This document shows, in pieces, positions 7,596-15,447 of a stretch of 64,000 nucleotides of DNA. The stretch comes from Dyella telluris (lineage in GTDB: Bacteria; Pseudomonadota; Gammaproteobacteria; Xanthomonadales; Rhodanobacteraceae), in the NCBI RefSeq assembly GCF_014297575.1, contig NZ_CP060412.1, positions 3,596,001-3,660,000 of the forward strand, given 5' to 3'. A program made the translations under genes and the position numbers. How positions within the stretch are numbered: the stretch's first letter is position 1; every line of letters starts with the position of its first letter. The notes beneath the pieces were generated by a model. It worked only from the letters and a program-made list of their open reading frames with translations. It did not search any database and was not told where the DNA came from.

Positions 7596-8855
7596 ATGGA
7601 TGCTTCACGCAGTGATGTGCTGATTCTTGGCGGCGGCGTTATCGGCCTGGCCTGTGCTTACTACCTGCTGAAGTCCGGGGCTACCGTGCGCGTGCTGGAG
7701 CAGGGTACCCCGGGTTGCGGCAGTTCGCACGGCAATTGTGGAACGATCACCCCCAGTCATGCGGCGCCCCTGGCCATGCCGGGCGTGCTGGGCGTGGCCA
7801 TGCGCTCGATGCTCCGGGCCGACGCGCCGCTCTACCTCAACCCCCGCTTCGATGGCCCCCGCTTTCGCTGGTTGCTGGGCTTTGCGCGTCACTGCAACTG
7901 GCGCGATTTCGAACATGCCGCGCAGGCGCGTTCGGCCATGCTGCAACGCTCACGCGGGCTGCTGGCGGCGCTGGTCCGCGATGAGCAGTTCGACTGCGAG
8001 TTCGGCGAGGAAGGCGAGCTGTACGTCTACCGTACCGAGCGGGCCTTCCATGCGGACGAACGCCATCATGCGCAGGTGCTCGACCGGCTCGGCGTGGCGG
8101 TGGAGCGCCTGCGTGGCGACGAAGTGGAGGCCAGGGAGCCTGCACTGAAGCCCGGCGTGACCGGTGGCCTGTTCCATCCCGGCGACGCGCGACTGCGGCC
8201 GGATCGCTACGCCGCCGAACTCGCGCAACGCGTGCTGGCCATGGGCGGCACCATCGAATCGGGCGCGCGCATCGACCAGTTCGGAACGCAGGGAGATCGT
8301 ATCGCGCACGTGCGCACCACGCGCGGTGTATTCCACGGCGATCGCGTCGTGATGGCACTGGGCGCCTGGTCGCCCCTGCTGGCACGGCAACTTGACCTGC
8401 GCCTGCCGATGCAGCCGGGCAAGGGATACTCCATTACCTATTCGCGCCCGGCGCTGGCGCCGCGCCATGCACTGGTGCTGCGCGAGCCGGCGGTGTGCGT
8501 CACCACCTGGGAGAGCGGTTTCCGGCTGGGCAGCACCATGGAGTTCTCCGGTTATGCCGAGGGGCTCAATCGCACGCGCCTGGACGCGCTGCGTCGCGGT
8601 GCGGCGCAGGGGCTGCACGTGCCCGAGGGGCCGGAACTGAAGGAAGAATGGTGGGGCTGGCGACCGATGAGCGAGGACGAAGTGCCGATCATCGGGCCGA
8701 GTTCGCGCTGGTCCAACCTGATGCTGGCGACGGCGCACGGCATGCTGGGCGTCAGCATGTCCGCCGCCACCGGCGAACTGGTGGCATCGATGCTGCGCGG
8801 TGGCACCACGGTGCTCGATCCCACGCCTTATGCGCCCTCGCGCTTTGGCGTGTAA
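7596..8855 (+). CDS. dadA: D-amino-acid dehydrogenase-like FAD oxidoreductase
   Basis: This 419-residue DAO-family flavoenzyme opens with the FAD-binding motif LILGGGVIGLACAYYL (residues 9-24). Its second half shows WWGWRPMSEDEVPIIGPSSR followed by TAHGMLGVSMSAATGELV, typical of DadA small subunits that deaminate D-amino acids to 2-oxoacids and feed the respiratory chain. D-hydroxyproline dehydrogenases look alike, so the exact substrate is open. No ribosome site precedes the ATG. A TACAAT box sits at 7584-7589, which would place the transcript start at the ATG itself, so a leaderless mRNA is possible. Confidence 0.82.
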   Translation: MDASRSDVLILGGGVIGLACAYYLLKSGATVRVLEQGTPGCGSSHGNCGTITPSHAAPLAMPGVLGVAMRSMLRADAPLYLNPRFDGPRFRWLLGFARHCNWRDFEHAAQARSAMLQRSRGLLAALVRDEQFDCEFGEEGELYVYRTERAFHADERHHAQVLDRLGVAVERLRGDEVEAREPALKPGVTGGLFHPGDARLRPDRYAAELAQRVLAMGGTIESGARIDQFGTQGDRIAHVRTTRGVFHGDRVVMALGAWSPLLARQLDLRLPMQPGKGYSITYSRPALAPRHALVLREPAVCVTTWESGFRLGSTMEFSGYAEGLNRTRLDALRRGAAQGLHVPEGPELKEEWWGWRPMSEDEVPIIGPSSRWSNLMLATAHGMLGVSMSAATGELVASMLRGGTTVLDPTPYAPSRFGV

Positions 8856-8879
8856 GCCTTATGCAAGCAGGAGAACGGC

Positions 8880-10226
8880 ATGGCCGAAACGTTTGACCTG
8901 ATCGTGCTGGGCGGTGGTTCGGGAGGTTTGGCCACGGCTTTTCGCGCCGCGCACCACGGTGCGCGCGTGGCTCTGCTGGAGCCCGGTGCGCTGGGAGGCA
9001 CCTGCGTCAACGTGGGGTGCGTGCCGAAGAAGGCGCTGTGGTATGCCGGCCAGCTCGCGCTGGGGCAGCAGCTGGCGCTCGACTATGGCTTTGCCTCCAC
9101 CCCCGGCCCGCTCGACTGGGAACACTTCCGCCAGCTGCGCCAGCACTACATCGACGGCATTCGGGGACGTTACGCCGCGCGTCTGGCGGATGTGGGCATC
9201 GAGCTCTACACCGAGACCGGACGCTTCGTTTCCGCCGATACCGTGGCCACGGCCTGCGGTGAAGAACTGCGCTCTGGGCGTATCGTGATTGCCACCGGAG
9301 GGCGCCCGCGCCGGCTTGAGCTGCCTGGCTTCGAGCTGGGCATGGTGTCGGACGACATGTTTTCCCTGCGTTCGCTGCCGCGGCGCATGGCGGTGATCGG
9401 CGGCGGTTACATCGCGGTGGAATTCGCCGGCCTGCTTCATGCGCTGGGCTGCGAGGTGACGCTGCATGTGCGCCATCGCATGCTCACCGACTTCGACGAG
9501 GAACTGGTGGACGGGCTGGACCGCCGCATGGTGGATGCGGGTGTCCGGCTTATGCGCCAGGTGGAGGTGACCGGGCTGCACCGCGAAGGCGACGCCATCA
9601 TGGTCGATGACGCCGTCAACGGGTCGAACGGTCCTTACGACGCCGTGTTGTGGGCGATTGGTCGTGAACCCAACAGTGACCGGCTGGATCTCGACGCCGC
9701 CGGCGTGAACAGGGATCAAAACGGACGCATCGTTACGGATGCCTGGCAGAACACGAATATCGACGGCATCTTCGCCGTGGGCGACGTCACCGAGCGTCCC
9801 GAACTCACGCCGGTTGCCGTGGCGGCAGGGCGTCGCCTGGCCGATCGGCTGTTTGGCGGTCTGCCGGACAGCCGGCTCGACTACGACAACATTCCCAGCG
9901 TGGTGTTTGCCGAGCCGCCGATTGCACGGGTCGGGCTTACCGAGGCGCAGGCGCGTCAGTTCCACGGTGATCAGGTGCGCATCTACCGCGCGGCCTTTAC
10001 GCCGCTGCCGTGGGCGGTGGGTGGGCGCAAGCAGCAGAGCCTGATGAAAATCGTCTGCGAAGGCGCTGACGAGCGCGTGGTTGGCATCCACGTGCTGGGT
10101 AGTGGTGCCGACGAGATGCTGCAGGGCTTCGCCGTGGCGATGAAGATGGGTCTGCGCAAGCGGGATCTCGACGCCACGGTGGCGATCCACCCGAGTTCGG
10201 CCGAAGAGCTGGTGCTGATGAGTTGA
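8880..10226 (+). CDS. gorA: glutathione-disulfide reductase
   Basis: This 448-residue flavoprotein disulfide reductase uses NADPH to regenerate glutathione in the cytoplasm. It has the FAD motif LIVLGGGSGGLA (residues 7-18), the redox-active pair Cys42/Cys47 in GGTCVNVGCVPKK, the NAD(P)H motif MAVIGGGYIAVEFAG near residue 171, the second FAD motif IFAVGDVT and the C-terminal catalytic HPSSAEELV. Glutathione reductases usually end HPTSSEEFV, so this is a close variant. It starts 24 bases after dadA with AGGAG upstream, so it is likely cotranscribed. A related thiol-disulfide reductase is a less likely alternative. Confidence 0.88.
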   Translation: MAETFDLIVLGGGSGGLATAFRAAHHGARVALLEPGALGGTCVNVGCVPKKALWYAGQLALGQQLALDYGFASTPGPLDWEHFRQLRQHYIDGIRGRYAARLADVGIELYTETGRFVSADTVATACGEELRSGRIVIATGGRPRRLELPGFELGMVSDDMFSLRSLPRRMAVIGGGYIAVEFAGLLHALGCEVTLHVRHRMLTDFDEELVDGLDRRMVDAGVRLMRQVEVTGLHREGDAIMVDDAVNGSNGPYDAVLWAIGREPNSDRLDLDAAGVNRDQNGRIVTDAWQNTNIDGIFAVGDVTERPELTPVAVAAGRRLADRLFGGLPDSRLDYDNIPSVVFAEPPIARVGLTEAQARQFHGDQVRIYRAAFTPLPWAVGGRKQQSLMKIVCEGADERVVGIHVLGSGADEMLQGFAVAMKMGLRKRDLDATVAIHPSSAEELVLMS

Positions 10227-10269
10227 TGCACTGGCATCGGCCTTGCGCCGGTCGCGCTAAACTCGGGCG

Positions 10270-11052
10270 ATGACCGACACCTACGTGCTTCATCGCGGCA
10301 GCGCGCCGCTGCTGATCAGCCTGCCGCACGATGGCAGCCACATTCCCGACGACATCGCTGCGCGCATGCGCCCCGATGCACGGCGTTCGGTCGACACCGA
10401 CTGGCACGTGGGGCGGCTGTATGAGCCGCTCGCCAGGGCGCTGGGCGCCAGCGTCATTCGTCCGATGGCATCGCGCTACGTGGTGGACCTCAATCGTCCT
10501 GCCGACGGCCATGCGCTTTACCCGGGCAAGCGCGAAACCGGGCTGGTCTCCACCATCGGGTTCGATGGCGAGCCGCTGTACCTCGATGGTGCCGAGCCCA
10601 CGGCGGAAGAAATGCAACGCCGGGTAAACACGTACTGGCGTCCGTATCACGATGCGTTGTCGCAAGAACTTGGTCGCCTTCGGGCGGAGCATGGCCGCGT
10701 GGTGCTGTGGGATGGGCATTCCATCCGCAGTCGCGTGCCCATGCTGTTCGAAGGGCAGTTGCCCGACTTCAACCTGGGTACGGCCGAGGGCGCGAGTTGT
10801 TCGGCAGCGCTGCAGCAGAAGCTCAAGGACGTGCTGGAAACCCAGTCGCGCTACAGCTTCGTGGTCAATGGCCGCTTCAAGGGCGGTTACATCACGCGCC
10901 ATTACGGGCAGCCGGAAAAAGGCGTGCAGGCCGTGCAACTGGAGCTGTCGCAGCTCAACTACATGGATGAAGACAGCTTCGCGTATGCCGAGGATCGCGC
11001 CGTGCAGGTGCAGGAAACCATCGCGCGCCTGCTGGCGCTTTGCGTTGGTTGA
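10270..11052 (+). CDS. hutG: N-formylglutamate deformylase
   Basis: This 260-residue amidohydrolase, of the family that releases glutamate and formate from N-formylglutamate, opens with LLISLPHDGSHIP. It has the family stretches DTDWHVGRLYEPLA and VVDLNRPADGHALYPGKRE (metal and substrate ligands), then LWDGHSIRS and the late GRFKGGYITRHYG. It normally ends histidine degradation, but no other hut genes are nearby, so its role here could be formyl-glutamate salvage. There is no ribosome site. TAAACT sits 7 bases before the ATG, as at dadA, so this may also be leaderless. Confidence 0.88.
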   Translation: MTDTYVLHRGSAPLLISLPHDGSHIPDDIAARMRPDARRSVDTDWHVGRLYEPLARALGASVIRPMASRYVVDLNRPADGHALYPGKRETGLVSTIGFDGEPLYLDGAEPTAEEMQRRVNTYWRPYHDALSQELGRLRAEHGRVVLWDGHSIRSRVPMLFEGQLPDFNLGTAEGASCSAALQQKLKDVLETQSRYSFVVNGRFKGGYITRHYGQPEKGVQAVQLELSQLNYMDEDSFAYAEDRAVQVQETIARLLALCVG

Positions 11053-11247
11053 CCGCAAGTAAATTCGGCAGTCGTTAGGGTCGTGCAATGTCAAGGTGCG
11101 GGCGCGGGAAATCTGGCGCGCCGCAGGGGAAAAAGCGGTTCCGGGCGATAGGAAAACGTGCGATGTTTCAGCCGTCGCGCCACTCGCGTTGCCGGGTTCC
11201 GGCCGGGTCCGTGACGGTTAACAGATAGACACGTCGAGGCTTATCAC

Positions 11248-11505
11248 ATGCGCAAGTTCGCGATCGCTTCCCTGCTCGTAGCGGGTATGGCTGTTTCCGG
11301 TTCACTGCTGGCCCAGGCCGCAGCTCCGCAGCCTGCGCCCGCGACCCCGTCGGCTGCACCGGCTGCTGCCGCGCCGGCCAGTACTTCGCATCACCACAAG
11401 AAGGACAAGAGCAGCAAGAACAACGGCCAGCCCAAGCAGAAGGGCAGCAAGTCTGCCAAGCGTACGGCCAAGTCCACGCTGCCGCAGACCGAAGCCAGCC
11501 ACTGA
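11248..11505 (+). CDS. small exported Ala/Pro/Lys-rich protein
   Basis: This 85-residue product has a clear signal peptide (MRKFAIASLLVAGMAVSGSL, cleavage near LAQA). The mature part begins Ala/Pro-rich (about residues 24-46) and turns Lys/Ser-rich, with a HHHKKDK motif at its centre. No enzyme domain is recognisable. Composition suggests a disordered periplasmic, possibly nucleic-acid- or wall-binding peptide, but no function is assigned. A good terminator follows. The 195 bases upstream hold no other gene. Confidence 0.7.
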   Translation: MRKFAIASLLVAGMAVSGSLLAQAAAPQPAPATPSAAPAAAAPASTSHHHKKDKSSKNNGQPKQKGSKSAKRTAKSTLPQTEASH

Positions 11506-11519
11506 GGCGAGGCCCAGCA

Positions 11520-11553
11520 AAAAGCCCCGGCGCGTGAGCGACGGGGCTTTTTG
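11520..11553 (+). terminator. Rho-independent terminator
   Basis: AAAAGCCCC and GGGGCTTTTT pair around a 14-base loop, ending in a T-run, directly after the small Ala/Lys-rich gene. Confidence 0.85.
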
Positions 11554-11555
11554 TT

Positions 11556-11647
11556 GGAGAAGTGAGTGAAGAGAAGTGAGTAGTGAGAGATGGCGTGAGA
11601 GAGACGCTGGTGCTTTCTCTCGTCTCTCACTCCTCTCAACTCACTCC
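11556..11647. repeat. purine/pyrimidine long inverted repeat, copy 1
   Basis: A GA-rich arm (GGAGAAGTGAGTGAAGAGAA and onward) is mirrored by a CT-rich arm ending CTCTCAACTCACTCC. A similar element lies at 57137-57223 between argC and argH. It abuts the ridA stop codon and could form a long imperfect hairpin. Confidence 0.7.
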
Positions 11648-12060
11648 TTGATGGCCGCGACGCACTTCAACTCGATGGCAATGGGCGTGGGCAGCGCCGT
11701 GATGCCCAGCGTGGTACGGCAGGCGTCCACGCCTGCGAAGTACTCGGCGTACAGTTTGTTGTAGACCGGGAAGTCGCGCGCCATGTCGGTGAGGAACACG
11801 GTGACGTCGACCAGGTCCTCCCAGCGCGCACCGCTGGCTTCCAGCACGGCGCGCACGTTGGCGAACACCTGGCGACACTGCGCCTCGATGTCGTAGCCGA
11901 CGAGCTTGCCGTCACCGTCATGGACGTTGCCGGGAATGACATTGCTGCCCGGCGTGCGTGGACCCACGCCGGAGAGAAACAGCAGGTGCCCCACGCGACG
12001 GGCATGCGGGTACGCACCTACTGGCGCCGGCGCCTGGTTGGTGCGGACGACGTCACTCAC
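11641..12060 (-). CDS. RidA/YjgF-family protein, probably 2-aminomuconate deaminase type
   Basis: This 139-residue trimeric-type RidA-fold protein contains GHLLFLSGVGPRTPGSNVIPG, VFANVRAVLEASGARWEDLV and DVTVFLTDMARDFPVYNKLY. The end, CRTTLGITALPTPIAIEL, carries the conserved arginine. Its immediate partners are an aldehyde dehydrogenase resembling 2-aminomuconate semialdehyde dehydrogenase and a carbonic anhydrase. In the 3-hydroxyanthranilate pathway the next enzyme, 2-aminomuconate deaminase, belongs to this family, so I infer that role over a generic imine deaminase. The start is GTG at 12060, overlapping the upstream stop as GTGA. Confidence 0.78.
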   Translation of the reverse strand: MSDVVRTNQAPAPVGAYPHARRVGHLLFLSGVGPRTPGSNVIPGNVHDGDGKLVGYDIEAQCRQVFANVRAVLEASGARWEDLVDVTVFLTDMARDFPVYNKLYAEYFAGVDACRTTLGITALPTPIAIELKCVAAIKE

Positions 12061-12725
12061 CGGTTGAACTCGGGCAGGGTGCCCAGGCGCTGGAACGCAT
12101 GCTCGTAAGCGGGCAGCAGCCCTTCGCGTGAACTCACGTGCATGCCCAGGTCGTTCACGTGACCGTCGAACAGGCTGTAGCACCACGCATGCACGGAGAG
12201 TTTCTGGCCGCGCTCCCAAGCATCCATCACCATCGTGGTGTGGCACACATTGACTACCTGTTCCATCGCGTTGAGTTCGCACAGGCGCGCGTTGCGCAGG
12301 TTCATCAGGTCGATGGAGGTGAGCAGCGATTTGTGCTTCTGCGCGACATCGGCCACGTGGCGCAACCAGTTGTCGACCAGGCCAAGGCGGCGGTCGTCCA
12401 GCACCGCCTGCACGCCACCGCAGCCATAGTGGCCCACCACGATGATGTGCTCGACCTTGAGCACGTCCACCGCGAACTGGATGGTGCTCAGGCAGTTCAG
12501 GTCGGTGTGCGACACCACGTTGGCGACGTTGCGCTGCACGAAGATGTCGCCCGGCGGCAGGTCCACGATCTGCGTGGCGGGCACGCGCGAATCGGAGCAG
12601 CCGATCCACAGGTACTTGGGCGCCTGTTGTTCGGCAAGGCGCTCGAAGAAGCGCGGATCCTGGTCACGGACGGCGGCGGACCACTGGCGGTTGCTGTCGA
12701 GCAGGTTTTGGAGAGGGCTTTTCAC
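12057..12725 (-). CDS. can: beta-carbonic anhydrase
   Basis: This 222-residue zinc enzyme interconverts CO2 and bicarbonate. Zinc ligands of the Can type are present: Cys43 and Asp45 (IGCSDSRVP), His99 and Cys102 (VVGHYGCGG). Length and the C-terminal HVSSREGLLPAYEHAF match E. coli Can (220 residues). The start is GTG at 12725 with GAGGA upstream; it lies 10 bases after the aldehyde dehydrogenase stop. Placement between two putative 3-hydroxyanthranilate genes suggests coupling to CO2 released by the decarboxylase step of that pathway, which is an inference. Confidence 0.93.
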   Translation of the reverse strand: MKSPLQNLLDSNRQWSAAVRDQDPRFFERLAEQQAPKYLWIGCSDSRVPATQIVDLPPGDIFVQRNVANVVSHTDLNCLSTIQFAVDVLKVEHIIVVGHYGCGGVQAVLDDRRLGLVDNWLRHVADVAQKHKSLLTSIDLMNLRNARLCELNAMEQVVNVCHTTMVMDAWERGQKLSVHAWCYSLFDGHVNDLGMHVSSREGLLPAYEHAFQRLGTLPEFNR

Positions 12726-12735
12726 GGCGGCGTCC

Positions 12736-14187
12736 TCAATAGCGAATGCAGATGTTTTTCGGCTCGGTGAAGAAGCGCAGCGCATCGGCGCCGCCTTCGC
12801 GGCCGAGGCCGGATTGTTTGGTGCCACCGAACGGCGTGCGCAGGTCGCGCAGCAGCCAGCAGTTGGTCCACACGATGCCGAAATCAAGCTGGGCGCCGAA
12901 GCGGTGCGCGCGCGACAGGTCGCGCGTCCACACCGAGGCGGCCAGGCCATAACCCGTACCGTTGGCGGTGGCGAGCGCTTCGGCTTCGTCCTCGAACGGA
13001 ATCAGCGTGACCACCGGCCCAAAGATCTCGTGCTGGTTGGTGGCAGCGTCACTGCCCAGGCCTTCGATGACAGTCGGTGCAACGAACCAGCCGTTGCCAC
13101 AGCGTCCTTCCACGTTCACGGACTCGCCGCCGCAAAGGATGCGGCCACCTTCCTCACGTGCCGTGGCGATGCAGCCCATCACCTTGTCGAAGTGGTCGCG
13201 CGATACCAGCGCGCCGAGATCGCTGCCTGCTTCGTTCGGGTCGCCGACACGCAGCGCTTTCACCCGGGCGAGATAACGTTCGCGGAAGGCATCGACGATG
13301 GAGCGCTGGACCAGCAGGCGTGACCCGCACAGGCAGATCTCGCCCTGGTTGGCGAAGCCCGAACGCACGATGGTGTCGAGGTTGGCGTCGCTGAGGTCGG
13401 CGTCTTCGAACACCACGGCGGGATTCTTGCCACCGAGCTCCAGCGAAACCTTCTTGAACTGCGGTGCGGCGACGGCGGCAATCTGCGCGCCGGTGCGCGT
13501 GCTGCCGGTGAAGGACACGGCCTTCACCGCCACGTGTTCCACGATGGCCTGGCCGACCGTGGGGCCGCGTCCCTGCACGATGTTGAACACGCCGGGCGGA
13601 AAGCCCGCTTCAATGCTCAGCTCGCCCAGCAGGGCGGCCGTGCACGGCGTGATTTCCGAAGGCTTGGCCACCACGGTATTGCCGCTGGCCAGCGCCGGGG
13701 CGATCTTCCAGGTGAACAGATACAGCGGCAGGTTCCACGGGCTGATGCAGCCCACCACGCCCAGCGGCTGGCGCAGCGTGTAGTTGATCGCGCCCATTTC
13801 CATGGCGTGCGATTCGCTGCTCCAGCCCATGATGGCGGCCGCGAAAAAACGCAGGTTGGAAACGGCACGCGGAATATCGAGGCTGCGCGCCTGGGCCAGC
13901 GGTTTGCCGCTGTCACGCGATTCCAGCGCCACGAACTCGTCCATGCGTGCTTCGACCAGGCTGGCCAGCCGGTGCAGCAGGTTGGCGCGTTGCTCTGCCG
14001 GCGTGGCGGCCCAGGCGGGCGCGGCACGCCTGGCGGCGGCCACGGCGTCGGCGACGTCATCGGAAGAGGAATCGGGACAGTGTGCGAAGACCTGGCCGGT
14101 AGCCGGTTCGAACACGTCCAGCCATTGATCGTTGCGTGGCGCCGAAAGGCGGCCGTCGATCAGGTTGGCGAGGCGCAGGGTAGGCAT
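12736..14187 (-). CDS. 2-aminomuconate / 2-hydroxymuconate semialdehyde dehydrogenase
   Basis: This 483-residue NAD-dependent aldehyde dehydrogenase has the general-base glutamate in KVSLELGGKNPAVVFEDADL and the catalytic cysteine in NQGEICLCGSRLLVQ. The ISPWNLPLYLFTWKIAPALA and WTNCWLLRDLRTPFGGTKQSG stretches are those of the muconate semialdehyde branch (AmnC/NbaE/XylG, ALDH8-like) rather than betaine or succinate semialdehyde enzymes. It heads an operon with can and the RidA-type gene. The ATG at 14187 gives the normal family length; an in-frame GTG at 14223 is possible. Confidence 0.85.
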   Translation of the reverse strand: MPTLRLANLIDGRLSAPRNDQWLDVFEPATGQVFAHCPDSSSDDVADAVAAARRAAPAWAATPAEQRANLLHRLASLVEARMDEFVALESRDSGKPLAQARSLDIPRAVSNLRFFAAAIMGWSSESHAMEMGAINYTLRQPLGVVGCISPWNLPLYLFTWKIAPALASGNTVVAKPSEITPCTAALLGELSIEAGFPPGVFNIVQGRGPTVGQAIVEHVAVKAVSFTGSTRTGAQIAAVAAPQFKKVSLELGGKNPAVVFEDADLSDANLDTIVRSGFANQGEICLCGSRLLVQRSIVDAFRERYLARVKALRVGDPNEAGSDLGALVSRDHFDKVMGCIATAREEGGRILCGGESVNVEGRCGNGWFVAPTVIEGLGSDAATNQHEIFGPVVTLIPFEDEAEALATANGTGYGLAASVWTRDLSRAHRFGAQLDFGIVWTNCWLLRDLRTPFGGTKQSGLGREGGADALRFFTEPKNICIRY

Positions 14188-14283
14188 CTGCGCAAGCTTA
14201 AGGCCTGAGGCCCCCAATTGCACCGGACGCGGGCGTATGCGTTGGGCGTTGGCGGGTGCGCTCCCACAACGTCGCTGGGCCGT

Positions 14284-15072
14284 TCAACTCAGCGAACGCG
14301 TCCTGCCGCCGTCCACCGCGATGCTCACGCCGTTGACGTAGGCCGCGGCCGGCGTGCACAGGAAGGCGATCACGGCAGCGACTTCCTCGGCATCGCCAAA
14401 GCGGCGGGCCGGGACGGTTGCCAGCATGCCCTGGGCGATGTCTTCCTCGCTGCGGCCGCTGCTGCGGGCCTGGGCGGTGAGCAGGCCATCGAGGCGGGCG
14501 GTGCGGGTGTAGCCGGGCAGCACGTTGTTGACCGTGATGCCATCGGCAGCCAGTTCGCCGGACAGCGTCTTGGCCCAGCTCGCCACGGCAGCGCGGATGG
14601 TGTTGGACACGCCCAGCCCGGGGATGGGCTCTTTCACCGACGTGGAAATCACGTTGACGATGCGGCCATAGCCGCTGGCGCGCATGCCGGGCAGCAGGGC
14701 CTGCACCAGCGTCTGGCCGGCCAACAGGTGCTGGCGGAACGCCAGCTCGAACGCATCGGCGGTGGCCGTGTGAGCCGGGCCGCCCGGTGGGCCGCCGGTG
14801 TTGTTGATCAGGATCTCGAGCGGGTGCTCGGCCACCATGTTGGCCAGCGCGTCGCGCAGGCTGTCGGTCTGCGTCATGTCCACCGCGAACCAGCGGTGCT
14901 GCTGGCCGTGCTTGCGGGGCAGGCTGTCGGCGACCGCATTGAGTGCATCGGCCGAGCGCGAAAGCAGGGTGACGCTGGCGCCCAGTTCGGCCAGTTCGAT
15001 CGCGCTGGCGCGTCCGATGCCCTGTGAGGCACCGCAGACCAGTGCATGGCGTCCGCTCAGATCCAGTTGCAT
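14284..15072 (-). CDS. SDR-family oxidoreductase
   Basis: This 262-residue classical short-chain dehydrogenase has the nucleotide motif GASQGIGRASA (residues 12-22), the NNTGGP structural motif, a catalytic Ser before the proton-donor region (VNVISTSVKEPIPGLGVSN), and NNVLPGYTRT after the helix. The usual YxxxK is replaced by a segment reading SNTIRAAVASWAKTL, so the Tyr appears to be missing and Lys is displaced. Activity may be atypical. AGGAG lies 6 bases before the ATG. It sits upstream of the aldehyde dehydrogenase on the same strand with about 100 bases between them. Substrate unknown. Confidence 0.8.
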   Translation of the reverse strand: MQLDLSGRHALVCGASQGIGRASAIELAELGASVTLLSRSADALNAVADSLPRKHGQQHRWFAVDMTQTDSLRDALANMVAEHPLEILINNTGGPPGGPAHTATADAFELAFRQHLLAGQTLVQALLPGMRASGYGRIVNVISTSVKEPIPGLGVSNTIRAAVASWAKTLSGELAADGITVNNVLPGYTRTARLDGLLTAQARSSGRSEEDIAQGMLATVPARRFGDAEEVAAVIAFLCTPAAAYVNGVSIAVDGGRTRSLS

Positions 15073-15097
15073 GGCCGGCTCCTGTCCGGAAAAGAGA

Positions 15098-15412
15098 TCA
15101 GCGTGCGGTGTACTGCAGGGCGAGTGCGCCGAACCAGCACAGCCACGCGGCCCACAGACTGTAGCGCCACGCGGAGCGCCAGCGGGTGACGGCGTTGTCT
15201 TCCAGTGCGGGCAGCACCGGCGAGCGCAGGGCCAGCTGCAGGCGTACCCAGGTGCGCACCGCGTTGGTGGGCTGACCATCGCTTTCGGAGATGATCTTCC
15301 ACTCGTTCGGATGGCGGCTGCGCAGCAGCGACGCAATGCGGTACTGCGCACCGAAGTGCAGCAGGAAACAGGCGACGCCGGCCAGGAGTAGCGAAAGATA
15401 GAGCTGGATCAT
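15098..15412 (-). CDS. small membrane protein resembling universal stress protein B
   Basis: This 104-residue protein has two hydrophobic helices, one at the N-terminus (IQLYLSLLLAGVACFLLHF) and one near the end (SLWAAWLCWFGALALQY). The middle contains SDGQPTNAVRTWVRLQLALR, and a basic stretch precedes the second helix. This plan matches UspB (about 111 residues, two helices, GQPN..VR motif), a stationary-phase inner-membrane protein. I assign it only as UspB-like, since similarity is judged by eye. It lies 25 bases upstream of the SDR gene and may be cotranscribed with it. Confidence 0.6.
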   Translation of the reverse strand: MIQLYLSLLLAGVACFLLHFGAQYRIASLLRSRHPNEWKIISESDGQPTNAVRTWVRLQLALRSPVLPALEDNAVTRWRSAWRYSLWAAWLCWFGALALQYTAR

Positions 15413-15447
15413 GCCGTGCCTGTCGTTGAGGGTTTGCCGACGGGGAC

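Noticed and set aside
11641..12609. 322-codon version of the RidA gene
   Set aside because: The upstream part is the carbonic anhydrase in another frame. The true GTG start at 12060 overlaps its stop.
12057..12950. 297-codon version of the carbonic anhydrase
   Set aside because: The extension overlaps the aldehyde dehydrogenase coding end. GTG at 12725 has a ribosome site and gives the family length.
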